A DNA stretch of 46,658 bases from Nocardia sienata NBRC 100364 (lineage in GTDB: Bacteria > Actinomycetota > Actinomycetes > Mycobacteriales > Mycobacteriaceae): NCBI RefSeq assembly GCF_001613205.1, contig NZ_BDBX01000006.1, positions 1-46,658 of the forward strand. Direction: 5' to 3'. The position numbers and the translations under genes were made by a program. Shown one piece after another: positions 31,686 to 39,385 of the stretch. A model generated the notes under the pieces. That model ran no database searches and was not told the origin of the DNA. It worked only from the letters and a program-made list of their open reading frames with translations. The number at the start of each line of letters is the position of its first letter. Positions within the stretch are counted from its first letter, which is position 1.

Positions 31686-33062
31686 ATGAGTACTTATGTG
31701 ACGACGAATCCGACCACAGGTACTACCGAACAAGAATTCCCCGGGCTGCCCGACGACCGGATTCCCGTCGTCGCCGAACGTGCGGCCGAGGGATTCGAGG
31801 AATGGCGCCGCACCCCGGTGGCCGACCGTGCCCGGGCGCTGGCGCGCACCGCGGATCTGTACGAGCAACGCGCGACCGAGCTGGCCGCGGCCATTACCAA
31901 GGAAATGGGTAAACCGGCGCACGAGGCGGCCGAGGAAGTACAACTCGCCGCCGATATCTACCGCTGGTATGCCGAGCACGGCCCCGATCTGCTGACCACC
32001 GAGCGGCTCGACCCCCAGGGGTCCGAGGAATCGGTGGTCCAGACGCTGCCGATCGGGCCGCTCGTCGGCGTGATGCCGTGGAACTACCCCTACTACCAGG
32101 TGGCTCGGTTCGCCGCGCCGAACCTGTTGCTGGGCAATTCGATCATTCTGAAGCACGCCTCGATCTGCGCGGCCTCGTCGAAACTCATGGCCGATGTGTT
32201 GCACGAGGCGTCGGTTCCCGAGAACGCGTATATCAACGTGTACGCGAGTTCCGGTCAGATCGCCGAACTGCTGGCGCACCCGGCGATCCGTGGGGTGTCG
32301 CTGACCGGTAGCGAACGGGCGGGCGCCGCGGTCGCGACCGAGGCGGCGAAGAATCTGAAGAAGTCGGTTCTCGAACTAGGCGGTTCCGATCCGTTCATTC
32401 TGCTCGATACCGAGGATATGGCGGAGACGGTCCGCATCGCCGCCCGGGCGCGCCTGTCCAATGCCGGTCAGGCGTGCAATTCGCCGAAACGCTTCATCGT
32501 CCTGGACGACCTCTACGACGATTTCGTCCAGGGGCTGGTGGCCGAGTTCGAGCGCGCGGTCGTCGGCGATCCGTCGGACCCGGAGACCGAGGTGGGGCCG
32601 TTGTCCTCGGTCACCGCGCGCGATACCGTCGCCGACCAGATCAGTACCGCCGTGCGGCAGGGGGCGACCCTGCACACCGGCGGCACGCCGTTGGACGGCG
32701 ACGGGGCTTTTCTCGCACCCGCCGTGCTCACCGGTATCACCCCGGAGATGGACGCGTACTCGGAGGAGATCTTCGGCCCGGCCGCGATGGTTTACCGGGT
32801 GTCCTCGGCCGACGAAGCGGTACGTCTGGCCAACGATGTCGAATTCGGCCTGAGCGGGTCGGTGTGGAGCACAGATACCGCGCGGGCCGCCGAGGTCGCC
32901 GATCGGCTCGATGTCGGGATGGCCTATATCAACGAACACGGGACGACCCTGCCCGGTCTGCCGTTCGGCGGGGTGAACCGCTCCGGTTACGGTCGTGAGC
33001 TGGGACGCTGGGGAATGGGCGAGTTCGTCAATGCCAAGCTCCGGCGGACCGCCGCCCATTAG
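31686..33062 (+). CDS. Aldehyde dehydrogenase, succinate-semialdehyde dehydrogenase (GabD/SSADH)-like
   Basis: A 458-residue NAD(P)-dependent aldehyde dehydrogenase. Cofactor motif MPWNYPYYQ, the catalytic Glu230 in LELGGSDPF and the nucleophile Cys264 in NAGQACNSPKRF are all present; EEIFGPAAMVYRV and PFGGVNRSGYGREL complete the family pattern. The compact length and the HASICAASSK stretch in place of the usual KPA are typical of the GabD1/SSADH-like group of actinomycetes, but the true aldehyde is not certain. ATG 31686 appears leaderless. The gene is not obviously linked to its neighbours. Confidence 0.92.
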   Translation: MSTYVTTNPTTGTTEQEFPGLPDDRIPVVAERAAEGFEEWRRTPVADRARALARTADLYEQRATELAAAITKEMGKPAHEAAEEVQLAADIYRWYAEHGPDLLTTERLDPQGSEESVVQTLPIGPLVGVMPWNYPYYQVARFAAPNLLLGNSIILKHASICAASSKLMADVLHEASVPENAYINVYASSGQIAELLAHPAIRGVSLTGSERAGAAVATEAAKNLKKSVLELGGSDPFILLDTEDMAETVRIAARARLSNAGQACNSPKRFIVLDDLYDDFVQGLVAEFERAVVGDPSDPETEVGPLSSVTARDTVADQISTAVRQGATLHTGGTPLDGDGAFLAPAVLTGITPEMDAYSEEIFGPAAMVYRVSSADEAVRLANDVEFGLSGSVWSTDTARAAEVADRLDVGMAYINEHGTTLPGLPFGGVNRSGYGRELGRWGMGEFVNAKLRRTAAH

Positions 33063-33363
33063 ACATGCCGGGCCGGCCGCCGGAGGGCACTCCGATGTGG
33101 CACCGACGGCCGGTACGCGGCGTCACCGCGTCGCGCCGGACCCGGGTTCTGTGCCGCCGCTATCCGACCGCCCAGGACGCTCGGACGGCTTTCGTGCATC
33201 CCTTCGGCACAGCGGGGCAGTGGACGAGGAACGCCGCCGGGTGGGCTCACAGTTTCTGCGATGATCACCCAGCGCACGACGCGCACCTGTGGACAGAACC
33301 CGCACGGCCGGATCGTTCTCGGGAAACACCGCACTCCCCGGCCGCGCATTAGGGTCTGACCTC
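33063..33363. other. Intergenic stretch without recognised gene
   Basis: About 300 bases. Open frames here are short and show no protein-like similarity. TAGGGT (33350-33355) eight bases before ATG 33364 is a possible -10 box of the next gene. Confidence 0.35.
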
Positions 33364-33648
33364 ATGGCAGTACTCTCCCGCCCCATCGGCAGCCTGGCGA
33401 TCGTACTCGGTGTGGCGGTGGTGCTCCCGATGCTCGCGACCCTGGCTTTCGCGGCCATCGGCCACCCCGAATGCGCGACCATTCCGCAAGATGTGGGCCC
33501 CTGCGGCTACTGGGCCCGCGTAGCGGAGTACGGGCCGTTCATCATGCTGTGGGGAACGGTCGTCACCACAGGCTTTGGAGCAACGGTGTGGCTGGTGGTC
33601 GTCGCCGTACTCGGTGTCTTGGCAGCGCTGCGTCCTCGCAGCGAGTAG
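33364..33648 (+). CDS. Small two-helix membrane protein
   Basis: A 94-residue protein with two clear membrane segments: about 10-32 (SLAIVLGVAVVLPMLATLAF) and about 58-88 (FIMLWGTVVTTGFGATVWLV). The loop between them has two cysteines (ECATIPQDVGPCGYW) that could form a disulfide on the outside. ATG 33364 is chosen because it starts the first helix; frame codons upstream lie in the non-coding region. No Shine-Dalgarno sequence is seen, so translation may be leaderless. No family is recognised. Confidence 0.65.
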   Translation: MAVLSRPIGSLAIVLGVAVVLPMLATLAFAAIGHPECATIPQDVGPCGYWARVAEYGPFIMLWGTVVTTGFGATVWLVVVAVLGVLAALRPRSE

Positions 33649-33757
33649 TACATCCGGGTTCCGGCTCAGTGGATTTCGACTATTTCTGCGCTGTTACCCC
33701 TCACGGCAGCAGAGGTGCCGGCGCGTACCGCTGTTTTGCATACCGCCTTCGTGCCCG

Positions 33758-33780
33758 GTGCCGGTGAGATACCCCGGCAC
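33758..33780. terminator. Hairpin downstream of the small membrane protein
   Basis: GTGCCGG (33758-33764) and CCGGCAC (33774-33780) pair perfectly around a 9-base loop. It is about 110 bases after the membrane-protein stop and has no T-run. Confidence 0.4.
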
Positions 33781-33904
33781 TTCACGGATTGCACGCGGCG
33801 AGCCTTCGCGTCAGCTGGTTCACTCTGTTGCCGGTCGCGGGAAACCGCGCTTCGCTACGATCCGGAATGACCATCCGGAGCCGATTCGATGAAGGAACCC
33901 GCCG

Positions 33905-34148
33905 ATGATCACCGACCCGACGCTCATCCGGATCGACGAGGCGGTGACGCTGCATCATCACCAGGGCCGGCGTGCGGCCGCGCACGAGATGTTCACGCAG
34001 ATCTGGGACGATATCGGCGGTAAGCACGGCGACCCCCTGCATGTCTGCGTCCTGGCCCACGCGATGGCCGATGCGCAGGATGATGTGTGCCAGGAACTGG
34101 CCTGGGACCGAGGCCCTGGCCGACCTCGTCGTCCCCCGATCTCCGTAG
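33905..34148 (+). pseudogene. Frameshifted and truncated small cytosolic protein gene
   Basis: The frame starts well at ATG 33905 (GAAGGAA 6-7 bases upstream) and reads plausibly for about 68 residues, with LHHHQGRRAAAHEMFTQIW and DPLHVCVLAHAMADAQDDV. After ELAWDR the frame turns into low-quality Pro/Arg sequence, while the next frame continues sensibly as EALADLV and then stops at 34148. A one-base change near 34108 therefore seems to have broken the gene, and the C-terminus is missing because the Nudix gene begins to overlap. The protein resembles a tetratricopeptide-like family common in Nocardia and Streptomyces. A sequencing error cannot be excluded. Confidence 0.5.
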
Positions 34149-34164
34149 GCCGAGCCGACGATTG

Positions 34165-34632
34165 TCAGCGAAGTCGGTCCGCGAGTCGGGTCAGCAGTGG
34201 CCGCTGTCCGGTACTCAGCTTGTCGTGCGCGGTGGTCGGATCGAACCATTCGACGCGATCGACCTCGGGGAAAGTGCGGTACTCGCCCGACCGCGGCGGC
34301 CACTCCATCTCGAATGTCCCGGGCACCACCCGAACCGGATCGAGCTCGCCCTCCACCGCCCACACAGTGAGCTGCTTCTTGCCCCGCCCGCTGCCGTACC
34401 GCACCTCGCCCAGCGCGATCCAATCCCCGTCAGGCACCGGAACTCCCAACTCCTCGTAGAATTCGCGACCGGCGGCGGCGCGGGCATCCTCGGTCTCCGG
34501 CTCGTACTCCCCCTTGGGGATCGACCACGCTCCCGCATCCTTGCGCGCCCACAGCGGCCCGCCCATATGCCCGAGCAGCACTCGTACCTCCGGCTCACGA
34601 CAGAACAACAGAACTCCGGCGCTGTACTTCAT
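34165..34632 (-). CDS. Nudix hydrolase
   Basis: A 155-residue Nudix protein. It begins MKYSAGVLLFCREPEVRVLL, with the Nudix box GEYEPETEDARAAAGREF followed by YEELG at about residues 41-64; this variant (IPKGEY) is typical of a small actinobacterial group. The enzyme likely hydrolyses a nucleoside diphosphate derivative. Its ATG 34632 overlaps the stop of the ArsR gene as ATGA, so the pair is translationally coupled. Tying a Nudix hydrolase to an ArsR-type switch, divergent from an imine-reductase-like gene, suggests a nucleotide or redox-cofactor link. Confidence 0.9.
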   Translation of the reverse strand: MKYSAGVLLFCREPEVRVLLGHMGGPLWARKDAGAWSIPKGEYEPETEDARAAAGREFYEELGVPVPDGDWIALGEVRYGSGRGKKQLTVWAVEGELDPVRVVPGTFEMEWPPRSGEYRTFPEVDRVEWFDPTTAHDKLSTGQRPLLTRLADRLR

Positions 34633-35048
34633 GGCCTGCAGTCTGCCGGATTCCGCCCCTGGGGCCGTTTCAGCGCCGCGAGCAGTTTCGCACGGTCCTC
34701 GGGTGAACCGGTCCACTTCTCGTCGTCCTCGACGATATCGACCAGGGCGCGGAACACCGCGTCGAGCAGTCCCGGGAACCGGGCCTGTAGATCCGCGTAG
34801 CGCAGGCGCATCACCCGGGTGCGTCCGGCGACCGTCGTCCGGGTGATGCCCGCCTCGCGGAGCACCCGGTAGTGATGCGAAAGCGTGGACTTGTGCAATT
34901 CGATGTGCCGGCCGAGTTCGCCGCAGTTCTCGCCCTCGTCGGCGGCCAGGCAGGCCACCAGTTGTAGCCGTATCGGGTCGGACAGCGCGTGCATGACGGC
35001 CGCCAGCTCGAGGTCGGCGGTATCCGGGTGTGACAGCTCGGCGGGCAC
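34629..35048 (-). CDS. ArsR family regulator
   Basis: A 139-residue ArsR/SmtB winged-helix protein: ALSDPIRLQLVACLAADEGE, then CGELGRHIELHKSTLSHHYR as recognition helix region, then VLREAGITRT and the wing. The metal-binding cysteine pairs of classical ArsR sensors (e.g. ELCVCDL) are absent; one cysteine is in ENCGEL. GTG 35048 has GGAGGGAG 9 bases upstream; TTG 35066 would start inside that site. It is first in an operon with the Nudix gene and divergent from an imine-reductase-like gene. The layout suggests it represses both. Confidence 0.9.
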   Translation of the reverse strand: MPAELSHPDTADLELAAVMHALSDPIRLQLVACLAADEGENCGELGRHIELHKSTLSHHYRVLREAGITRTTVAGRTRVMRLRYADLQARFPGLLDAVFRALVDIVEDDEKWTGSPEDRAKLLAALKRPQGRNPADCRP

Positions 35049-35089
35049 GAACGCGTCTCCCTCCAACTCTTGACAGTTTGAAGATCATA

Positions 35090-35104
35090 CAACAATTATT
35101 GTTG
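35090..35104. promoter_or_regulatory. ArsR operator candidate
   Basis: CAACAATTATTGTTG is a perfect palindrome around a central T in an AT-rich spot of the divergent region. It is followed by a second palindrome GTTGGCCAAC (35101-35110). A -35-like TTGACA (35070-35075) lies nearby on the plus strand. Confidence 0.6.
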
Positions 35105-35132
35105 GCCAACCATCAAACAATTAGGAGGCGGC

Positions 35133-36014
35133 ATGCCCCCCGAAGCACGCACACCCGTCGCGGTTCTGGGTCTGGGACCGATGGGTTCAGCGATCGCACA
35201 GACCTTCCTTGCAGCGGGACACCCGACGGTTGTGTGGAACCGCACCGGGGCGAAGGGCGATGCCCTGGTCGAACTCGGCGCCACGCGGGCGCCGTCGGCG
35301 GCCGCGGCGATCGCGGCCGCTCCCCTGGTCGTCGTCTCGCTGGCCGACGACGACGCGGTGGGCGCGGCATTGCGCGACGCTGGTCCGCGGCTACGCGGAC
35401 GGGTGTTGGTGAACCTCACCTCCTCCACTCCCGAGCAGTCGAGGAGGCGCGCCGAGTGGGCAGGCCACCACGATGCCGAGTATGTGGACGGCGCAGTCAT
35501 GGCGGTGCCGCAGGGCATCGGCACACCGGACGCGCTGCTGCTCTACTCGGGTTCCGAAGGCGGTTACCGCACAGCGGAACCGGCATTGAGGACGCTCGCC
35601 GAGCAAGGCACCTACCTGGGCGCCGACCACGGGCGCGCCGCCGCGTTCGATGCTTCGCTGGTGTCGGTGTTCTGGCTCTCCTTCTTCGGTGTGTCCCTGG
35701 GCATCTCACTCGCCGAGGCCGAAGGGATCAAAGGCAGCGAACTCGTCCCGTTCGCACCGGCCGTGGTCTCCCTGCTGCCCGAGATGATGGCGCGGACCGC
35801 CGCACAGGTCGAAGCCGGACACTATCCCGCCGAAGACACCTCCATTTCCTCGGCCTACACCGCGTTCACCACCCTCCGCGAGGTGATCGCGCGCCATGGA
35901 ATCGATACCGGCGCGCTCGACGCGACGGGCGAAGTCTTCCGGCGCGCGCTGGCGGCGGGCCATGGGGCCGACGGTCTCGCCCGCCTGGTGCCGGTACTCG
36001 CCGGGGACCACTGA
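35133..36014 (+). CDS. NAD(P)-dependent oxidoreductase, beta-hydroxyacid dehydrogenase / imine reductase family
   Basis: A 293-residue enzyme with the N-terminal cofactor motif VLGLGPMGSAIAQTFLAAGH, the substrate-site stretch LTSSTPEQSRRR and a helical C-terminal domain with an imine-reductase-like end (DTSISSAYTAFTTLREV). In imine reductases an acidic residue replaces the catalytic Lys of hydroxyacid dehydrogenases; which residue is present here I could not place with certainty. ATG 35133 has AGGAGG 4-5 bases upstream. It is divergent from ArsR, whose operator-like palindrome lies in the 84-base space. Confidence 0.88.
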   Translation: MPPEARTPVAVLGLGPMGSAIAQTFLAAGHPTVVWNRTGAKGDALVELGATRAPSAAAAIAAAPLVVVSLADDDAVGAALRDAGPRLRGRVLVNLTSSTPEQSRRRAEWAGHHDAEYVDGAVMAVPQGIGTPDALLLYSGSEGGYRTAEPALRTLAEQGTYLGADHGRAAAFDASLVSVFWLSFFGVSLGISLAEAEGIKGSELVPFAPAVVSLLPEMMARTAAQVEAGHYPAEDTSISSAYTAFTTLREVIARHGIDTGALDATGEVFRRALAAGHGADGLARLVPVLAGDH

Positions 36015-36042
36015 GAGTTCGCGCCGGCCGCGATGCCCAGCG

Positions 36043-36264
36043 ATGCCGGATGCAGGCCGTCGCCAGACGATTGCGCGCGGGTTCGGGCCGGGTGACCTGG
36101 TATTCCACGACCGGATCGGCCAACCGGTACGAGCGGGCGGGCCGGCGCTGCGCGTGCGCCGGACCGGGGCCGTCGTCGCCGATCTCATTCGCCGGGCCCG
36201 TGACCTTTTTGCCGACGCGTACCCGGAGCCGACAGCGGCATCCGAGCCTCATCCATGTCAGTAA
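36043..36264 (+). CDS. Possible 73-residue hypothetical protein
   Basis: A short frame after the imine-reductase-like gene reads MPDAGRRQTIARGFGPGDLV, then FHDRIGQPVRAGG, with fairly GC-ending codons, and ends PHPCQ at a TAA. There is no convincing ribosome binding site and no family match. It could be a small gene or only open by base composition. Confidence 0.28.
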   Translation: MPDAGRRQTIARGFGPGDLVFHDRIGQPVRAGGPALRVRRTGAVVADLIRRARDLFADAYPEPTAASEPHPCQ

Positions 36265-36422
36265 AAACTGTAATCTGTGGTGAGCCGCACCACGACGCAG
36301 CAGTGTTACCCCCGGTGGACAGCGACAGTTCCGGACGAACTATCGATTCGAGTCAGCATCTACTGAGACGGTGTGGTTGAGTTAACCGTGATTCGGTCGG
36401 CGGACCGGTGCGCAGGAGGACG

Positions 36423-37196
36423 ATGACGACTCAGCCCACACAGGAATACCGGGTCGCGGAACTGGGCGAAGCGGCCGGTGTCGGGGTGCGGACGATCCGC
36501 TACTACCAGGAGCGGGGCCTGCTCGACGCGCCGCGGCGGCAGGGCCGCCACGCCTACTACAACCACGCCCATCTCGAGCGGTTACGGCTCATCGCCGATC
36601 TGCTCGCGCGCGGCCACAGCCTCGAGGGCATCGCCGACCTGCTCAGCAGCGCCGAGCGCGGCGGCGGCGTCTCCGAACTCCTTGGATTCGAATCGGCGGC
36701 CGCGCAGGCGTGGGGCGATGGGGAGGTCACCATCGACCTCGAGCAGATGCTGATCCGCTTCGGCGACCAGGCCACGCCGGAGGCCATTTCCGAAGCCATC
36801 GCGCTCGGCTACCTGCGGGTGGAGGAGGACCGCTTCGTCTACTCCAGCGGACGATTGCTCGAGGCCGCCACCGCGTTCGTCGCCACCGGCATCCCGCTCC
36901 GCTCGATACTGGCGTTGAGCTGGGAACTGGAGGCGGCCTTCGACCGGATGGCCTTCGCATTCGTCCGGGAGTTCCGGACCCACCTGCTCGGCCGGGTGCT
37001 GCAGGATCCCTCCCCCGAGCGGGTCGACCAACTCGCCGCCGCCCTCGCCCAGCTCCGCCCGCCGGTGCGCCTGGTCGCCGACGAACTGCTGGCACGCGCC
37101 ATGGACCGCCGTATCCACGCGGATCTGCCCGAGGTCTCCCAGCAGCTGAGCGAGGCCGCCGGCGCGGACTTCTCGTCCGACGGACCCCGCCCGTGA
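36423..37196 (+). CDS. MerR family regulator with extended C-terminal domain
   Basis: A 257-residue MerR protein. The N-terminal winged helix reads [20 protein letters not shown] then [18 protein letters not shown]. The long C-terminus (about 90-250) has no metal-binding cysteines and looks like a helical ligand or oligomerisation domain, with [18 protein letters not shown] suggesting a second MerR-linked domain. ATG 36423 has AGGAGG 4 bases upstream. Its stop overlaps the start of the cyclase gene as GTGA, so both are translated together. Confidence 0.88.
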   Translation: MTTQPTQEYRVAELGEAAGVGVRTIRYYQERGLLDAPRRQGRHAYYNHAHLERLRLIADLLARGHSLEGIADLLSSAERGGGVSELLGFESAAAQAWGDGEVTIDLEQMLIRFGDQATPEAISEAIALGYLRVEEDRFVYSSGRLLEAATAFVATGIPLRSILALSWELEAAFDRMAFAFVREFRTHLLGRVLQDPSPERVDQLAAALAQLRPPVRLVADELLARAMDRRIHADLPEVSQQLSEAAGADFSSDGPRP

Positions 37197-38005
37197 TCGA
37201 ATACGTACTCGCCGCGGCCGTCGTCGCCGAGGCCGCCGGCCTGATCGTGCTGTGGCGGCTGCTGGTACGCAGCCGCCACAAAGTGGCGGCCATGCAGCGC
37301 AAGCCGGACACTCGACAGCTGCTGATGAACGGTGGGCGGGAAGCGGTGAAGACCGTATGGCAAACCGCGAGCCTCGTCCGCGCGAAAGGCTTTCGCGCGG
37401 CAGTACTCAGCTCGATCGAGGACCTCGCCGGCTGGGCACAGGTCGAACGACCCGATCTGGCGCGGCTGACCGCCGAGGGCGATGTCGTGATCGCCTTCTC
37501 CGATATCGAGGGGTCGACCGCGCTCAACGAGCGGCTGGGTGACCGGGCCTGGGTGGCGCTGCTCGGCCGTCACGATCGGCTCATCCGCAGATCGGTCGCC
37601 GCGCGTGGCGGCCATATCGTAAAGAGCCAGGGAGACGGTTTCATGATCGTCTTCGGCGACGCCGGGCAGGCGGTGCGGTGCGGCCTCGAAGTCCAGGCGG
37701 CGATCGGCGCCATCGCCGGGCGCGTGGGCGGGGTGCGCGTACGTATCGGTATCCACCTGGGCAGATCGGTGCGCCGGGGCGACGACCTCTTCGGACGGAA
37801 CGTGGCCATGGCCGCCCGGGTGGCCGGCCAGGCACACGGCGGCGAGGTCCTGGTCAGCGAGGAAGTACGCGACGCCGTGGCCGCTGCCGGGGATATCACT
37901 GTCGCCGCCGAGCGCGAAGCCGAACTCAAAGGGTTTCGCGGCACGTACCGCCTGTATGCCGTCGCCCCGGCGGAGCGAAATCCGTCCGGGCCGGCGCGCC
38001 GGTGA
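37193..38005 (+). CDS. Membrane-anchored class III adenylate/guanylate cyclase
   Basis: A 270-residue protein. Residues 3-25 form one membrane helix, followed by a short linker and a class III cyclase domain (about 95-255). Metal-binding Asp104 is in [15 protein letters not shown] and Asp148 in [11 protein letters not shown]; Lys144 and Asp198 fit purine specificity for ATP, and Asn203 and Arg209 (RNVAMAARV) are the transition-state residues. All are present, so it should make cAMP as a dimer. GTG 37193 overlaps the MerR stop as GTGA. A longer frame beginning at 36710 is read-through inside the MerR gene. Confidence 0.9.
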   Translation: MIEYVLAAAVVAEAAGLIVLWRLLVRSRHKVAAMQRKPDTRQLLMNGGREAVKTVWQTASLVRAKGFRAAVLSSIEDLAGWAQVERPDLARLTAEGDVVIAFSDIEGSTALNERLGDRAWVALLGRHDRLIRRSVAARGGHIVKSQGDGFMIVFGDAGQAVRCGLEVQAAIGAIAGRVGGVRVRIGIHLGRSVRRGDDLFGRNVAMAARVAGQAHGGEVLVSEEVRDAVAAAGDITVAAEREAELKGFRGTYRLYAVAPAERNPSGPARR

Positions 38006-38010
38006 GCCGA

Positions 38011-38463
38011 TCAGCTCGCCGGCGGCTGCGCCGGTATCGGCAATTGCTGCTCGCAGACCTGTTCGACGAATTCACCTGTCGTCGCCGCGGGTAGGTGCCG
38101 CGCGATATCGGCCTCGGTGACGATTCCGATCAGACGGCCGTTCTCGGTCACCGGGAGCCGCCGCAACTGATACCGCTGCATCATCGACAGCGCGTCGGCC
38201 ACATCGATATCGGCGGCCGCCGTATGCAATTGGTCGGCCTGGGCGAACTCCCCGGCGGTGGATGTCGCCGGGTTGTGGCCGAGAGCCACACAGTTCACCA
38301 CGATGTCCCGGTCGGTAACGATACCGACCGGCCGCCCTTCGCCGTCGCAGATCGGCAGAGCGCCCACATCGCGCTGCCGCATCTGCTGGGCAGCGGTGGC
38401 CATGGTGTCCCGCACGCCGATGCTCACCACTGCCGGATGCATGATGTCACGCACTGTGGTCAT
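38011..38463 (-). CDS. Two-CBS-domain protein
   Basis: A 150-residue protein made of two CBS motifs: DIMHPAVVSIGVRDTMATAA then GIVTDRDI, and ADIDVADALSMMQRYQLRRL then GIVTEADIARHL. It resembles stand-alone CBS pairs of actinomycetes (HrpI-type) that bind adenosyl ligands and regulate partner proteins. ATG 38463 has AGGAGG 5-6 bases upstream. It converges with the cyclase gene, 5 bases apart, which is suggestive because CBS domains often sense adenine nucleotides. Confidence 0.92.
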   Translation of the reverse strand: MTTVRDIMHPAVVSIGVRDTMATAAQQMRQRDVGALPICDGEGRPVGIVTDRDIVVNCVALGHNPATSTAGEFAQADQLHTAAADIDVADALSMMQRYQLRRLPVTENGRLIGIVTEADIARHLPAATTGEFVEQVCEQQLPIPAQPPAS

Positions 38464-38532
38464 ACTTCCTCCTGGTTTCGAGGTCGTCGCCTGTCGTTCG
38501 ATCAGCACACCCGGGCAGCGGGCGGCGCGGCG

Positions 38533-38628
38533 CTACCCGATCGACTCCCGGAAGGTCGCTCCCTCCTGGAACGCCTGCGCGACATCGGCGAGTTCGGCGA
38601 CCGGGTATATCTGGTATCCGGCGATCAT
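38533..38628 (-). pseudogene. C-terminal fragment resembling a zinc-type alcohol dehydrogenase
   Basis: A 31-codon frame (MIAGYQIYPVAELADVAQAF then QEGATFRESIG) looks like the last part of an MDR-type dehydrogenase, whose end usually reads YPLAEIADAQRAFESGATFG. The rest of the gene is not present upstream. It is probably a decayed remnant. Confidence 0.3.
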
Positions 38629-38831
38629 CCCGATGCCCGTTCTTGATAGCAGAAAAGCGTAATTCGCGTCCGTCACCGTGTCATCACGGCGCCTGTCACC
38701 GCGCATACCGATTCGACACCATCCGCGTACTTTCCCGGCCGCACCGGCCCCCGCGGGTCGCTGCATACGACCGCGCGGCTCCCGACCACGTCGTCGTCTA
38801 CGCCGCTGTCGGCATCGCCCGAGCGGGCGCA
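38536..38831. other. Mostly non-coding stretch around a gene fragment
   Basis: Between the CBS gene start and the small secreted protein only the dehydrogenase-like fragment is recognisable. Other frames are short and unlike proteins. Confidence 0.3.
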
Positions 38832-39035
38832 TCATGCGGCAGACAGCGAAGCCAGGTAGCAGGGCAGCGTCGGCGGATACTGCATGGTGCACACGAGGCC
38901 GGTCTCCGCGGCCGTGTGCTCCTGCTGTGTCACCTCCGGACGCTCGAGCGGTAAGGCCGGAGACCCGGTAGCGGTGGCGACGGGAGCCGCCAGGAGAAAA
39001 GCGGCGAGAATTCCGCCGCGAACAGCATTGCGCAC
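38832..39035 (-). CDS. Small secreted protein (67 residues)
   Basis: The N-terminus is a signal peptide (RNAVRGGILAAFLLAAPVAT, cleavage likely after ATA). The mature part is about 40 residues with two cysteines (CTMQYPPTLPC) and could be disulfide-bonded. GTG 39035 has AAAGGAAG 4-6 bases upstream, which supports the start. No family is recognised. A second small secreted protein with similar architecture is encoded at 41451-41705. Confidence 0.65.
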   Translation of the reverse strand: MRNAVRGGILAAFLLAAPVATATGSPALPLERPEVTQQEHTAAETGLVCTMQYPPTLPCYLASLSAA

Positions 39036-39385
39036 GATGCTTCCTTTCCGAGTAGCGTCCCGGCCCACACCGGATCCAGTGTGCCGGAAGCAGAGCACCG
39101 GCGTGCCCATCCGATCGACTCGTGGCCGCCGGTCGATGACGAGGAACCCACCGCATCATCGGCTCGGGGGAGTGACACTGTCTTTCCCGACAGGACGGGG
39201 ATGTGCGGCCGGAGTCGCATACACCTGCCGCCCCGCGGCGGACGAGTGCGGCGATGAACCGATTGCGGTACCGATTTCGGGGAATTCGTGGACGACCGAT
39301 CACATCCGAACCGAACCGATCCCGGTGGTCCGCCGCACGATTGCGCCGCGCGACCGGGGCGCACCCGAGAGCAGGAGGTGTTGCG
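39036..39385. other. Intergenic region upstream of the PAP2 gene
   Basis: About 350 bases. Frames crossing it are continuations of neighbouring genes and lack start sites. No clear promoter palindrome is seen. Confidence 0.3.

Noticed and set aside
33905..34459. Full 184-codon reading of the broken small gene
   Set aside because: The second half is low-quality sequence overlapping the Nudix gene antisense; the protein-like continuation lies in the next frame and stops at 34148.
36710..37192. N-terminal extension of the cyclase frame
   Set aside because: It lies inside the MerR gene in another frame; the cyclase membrane helix begins at GTG 37193, which overlaps the MerR stop.
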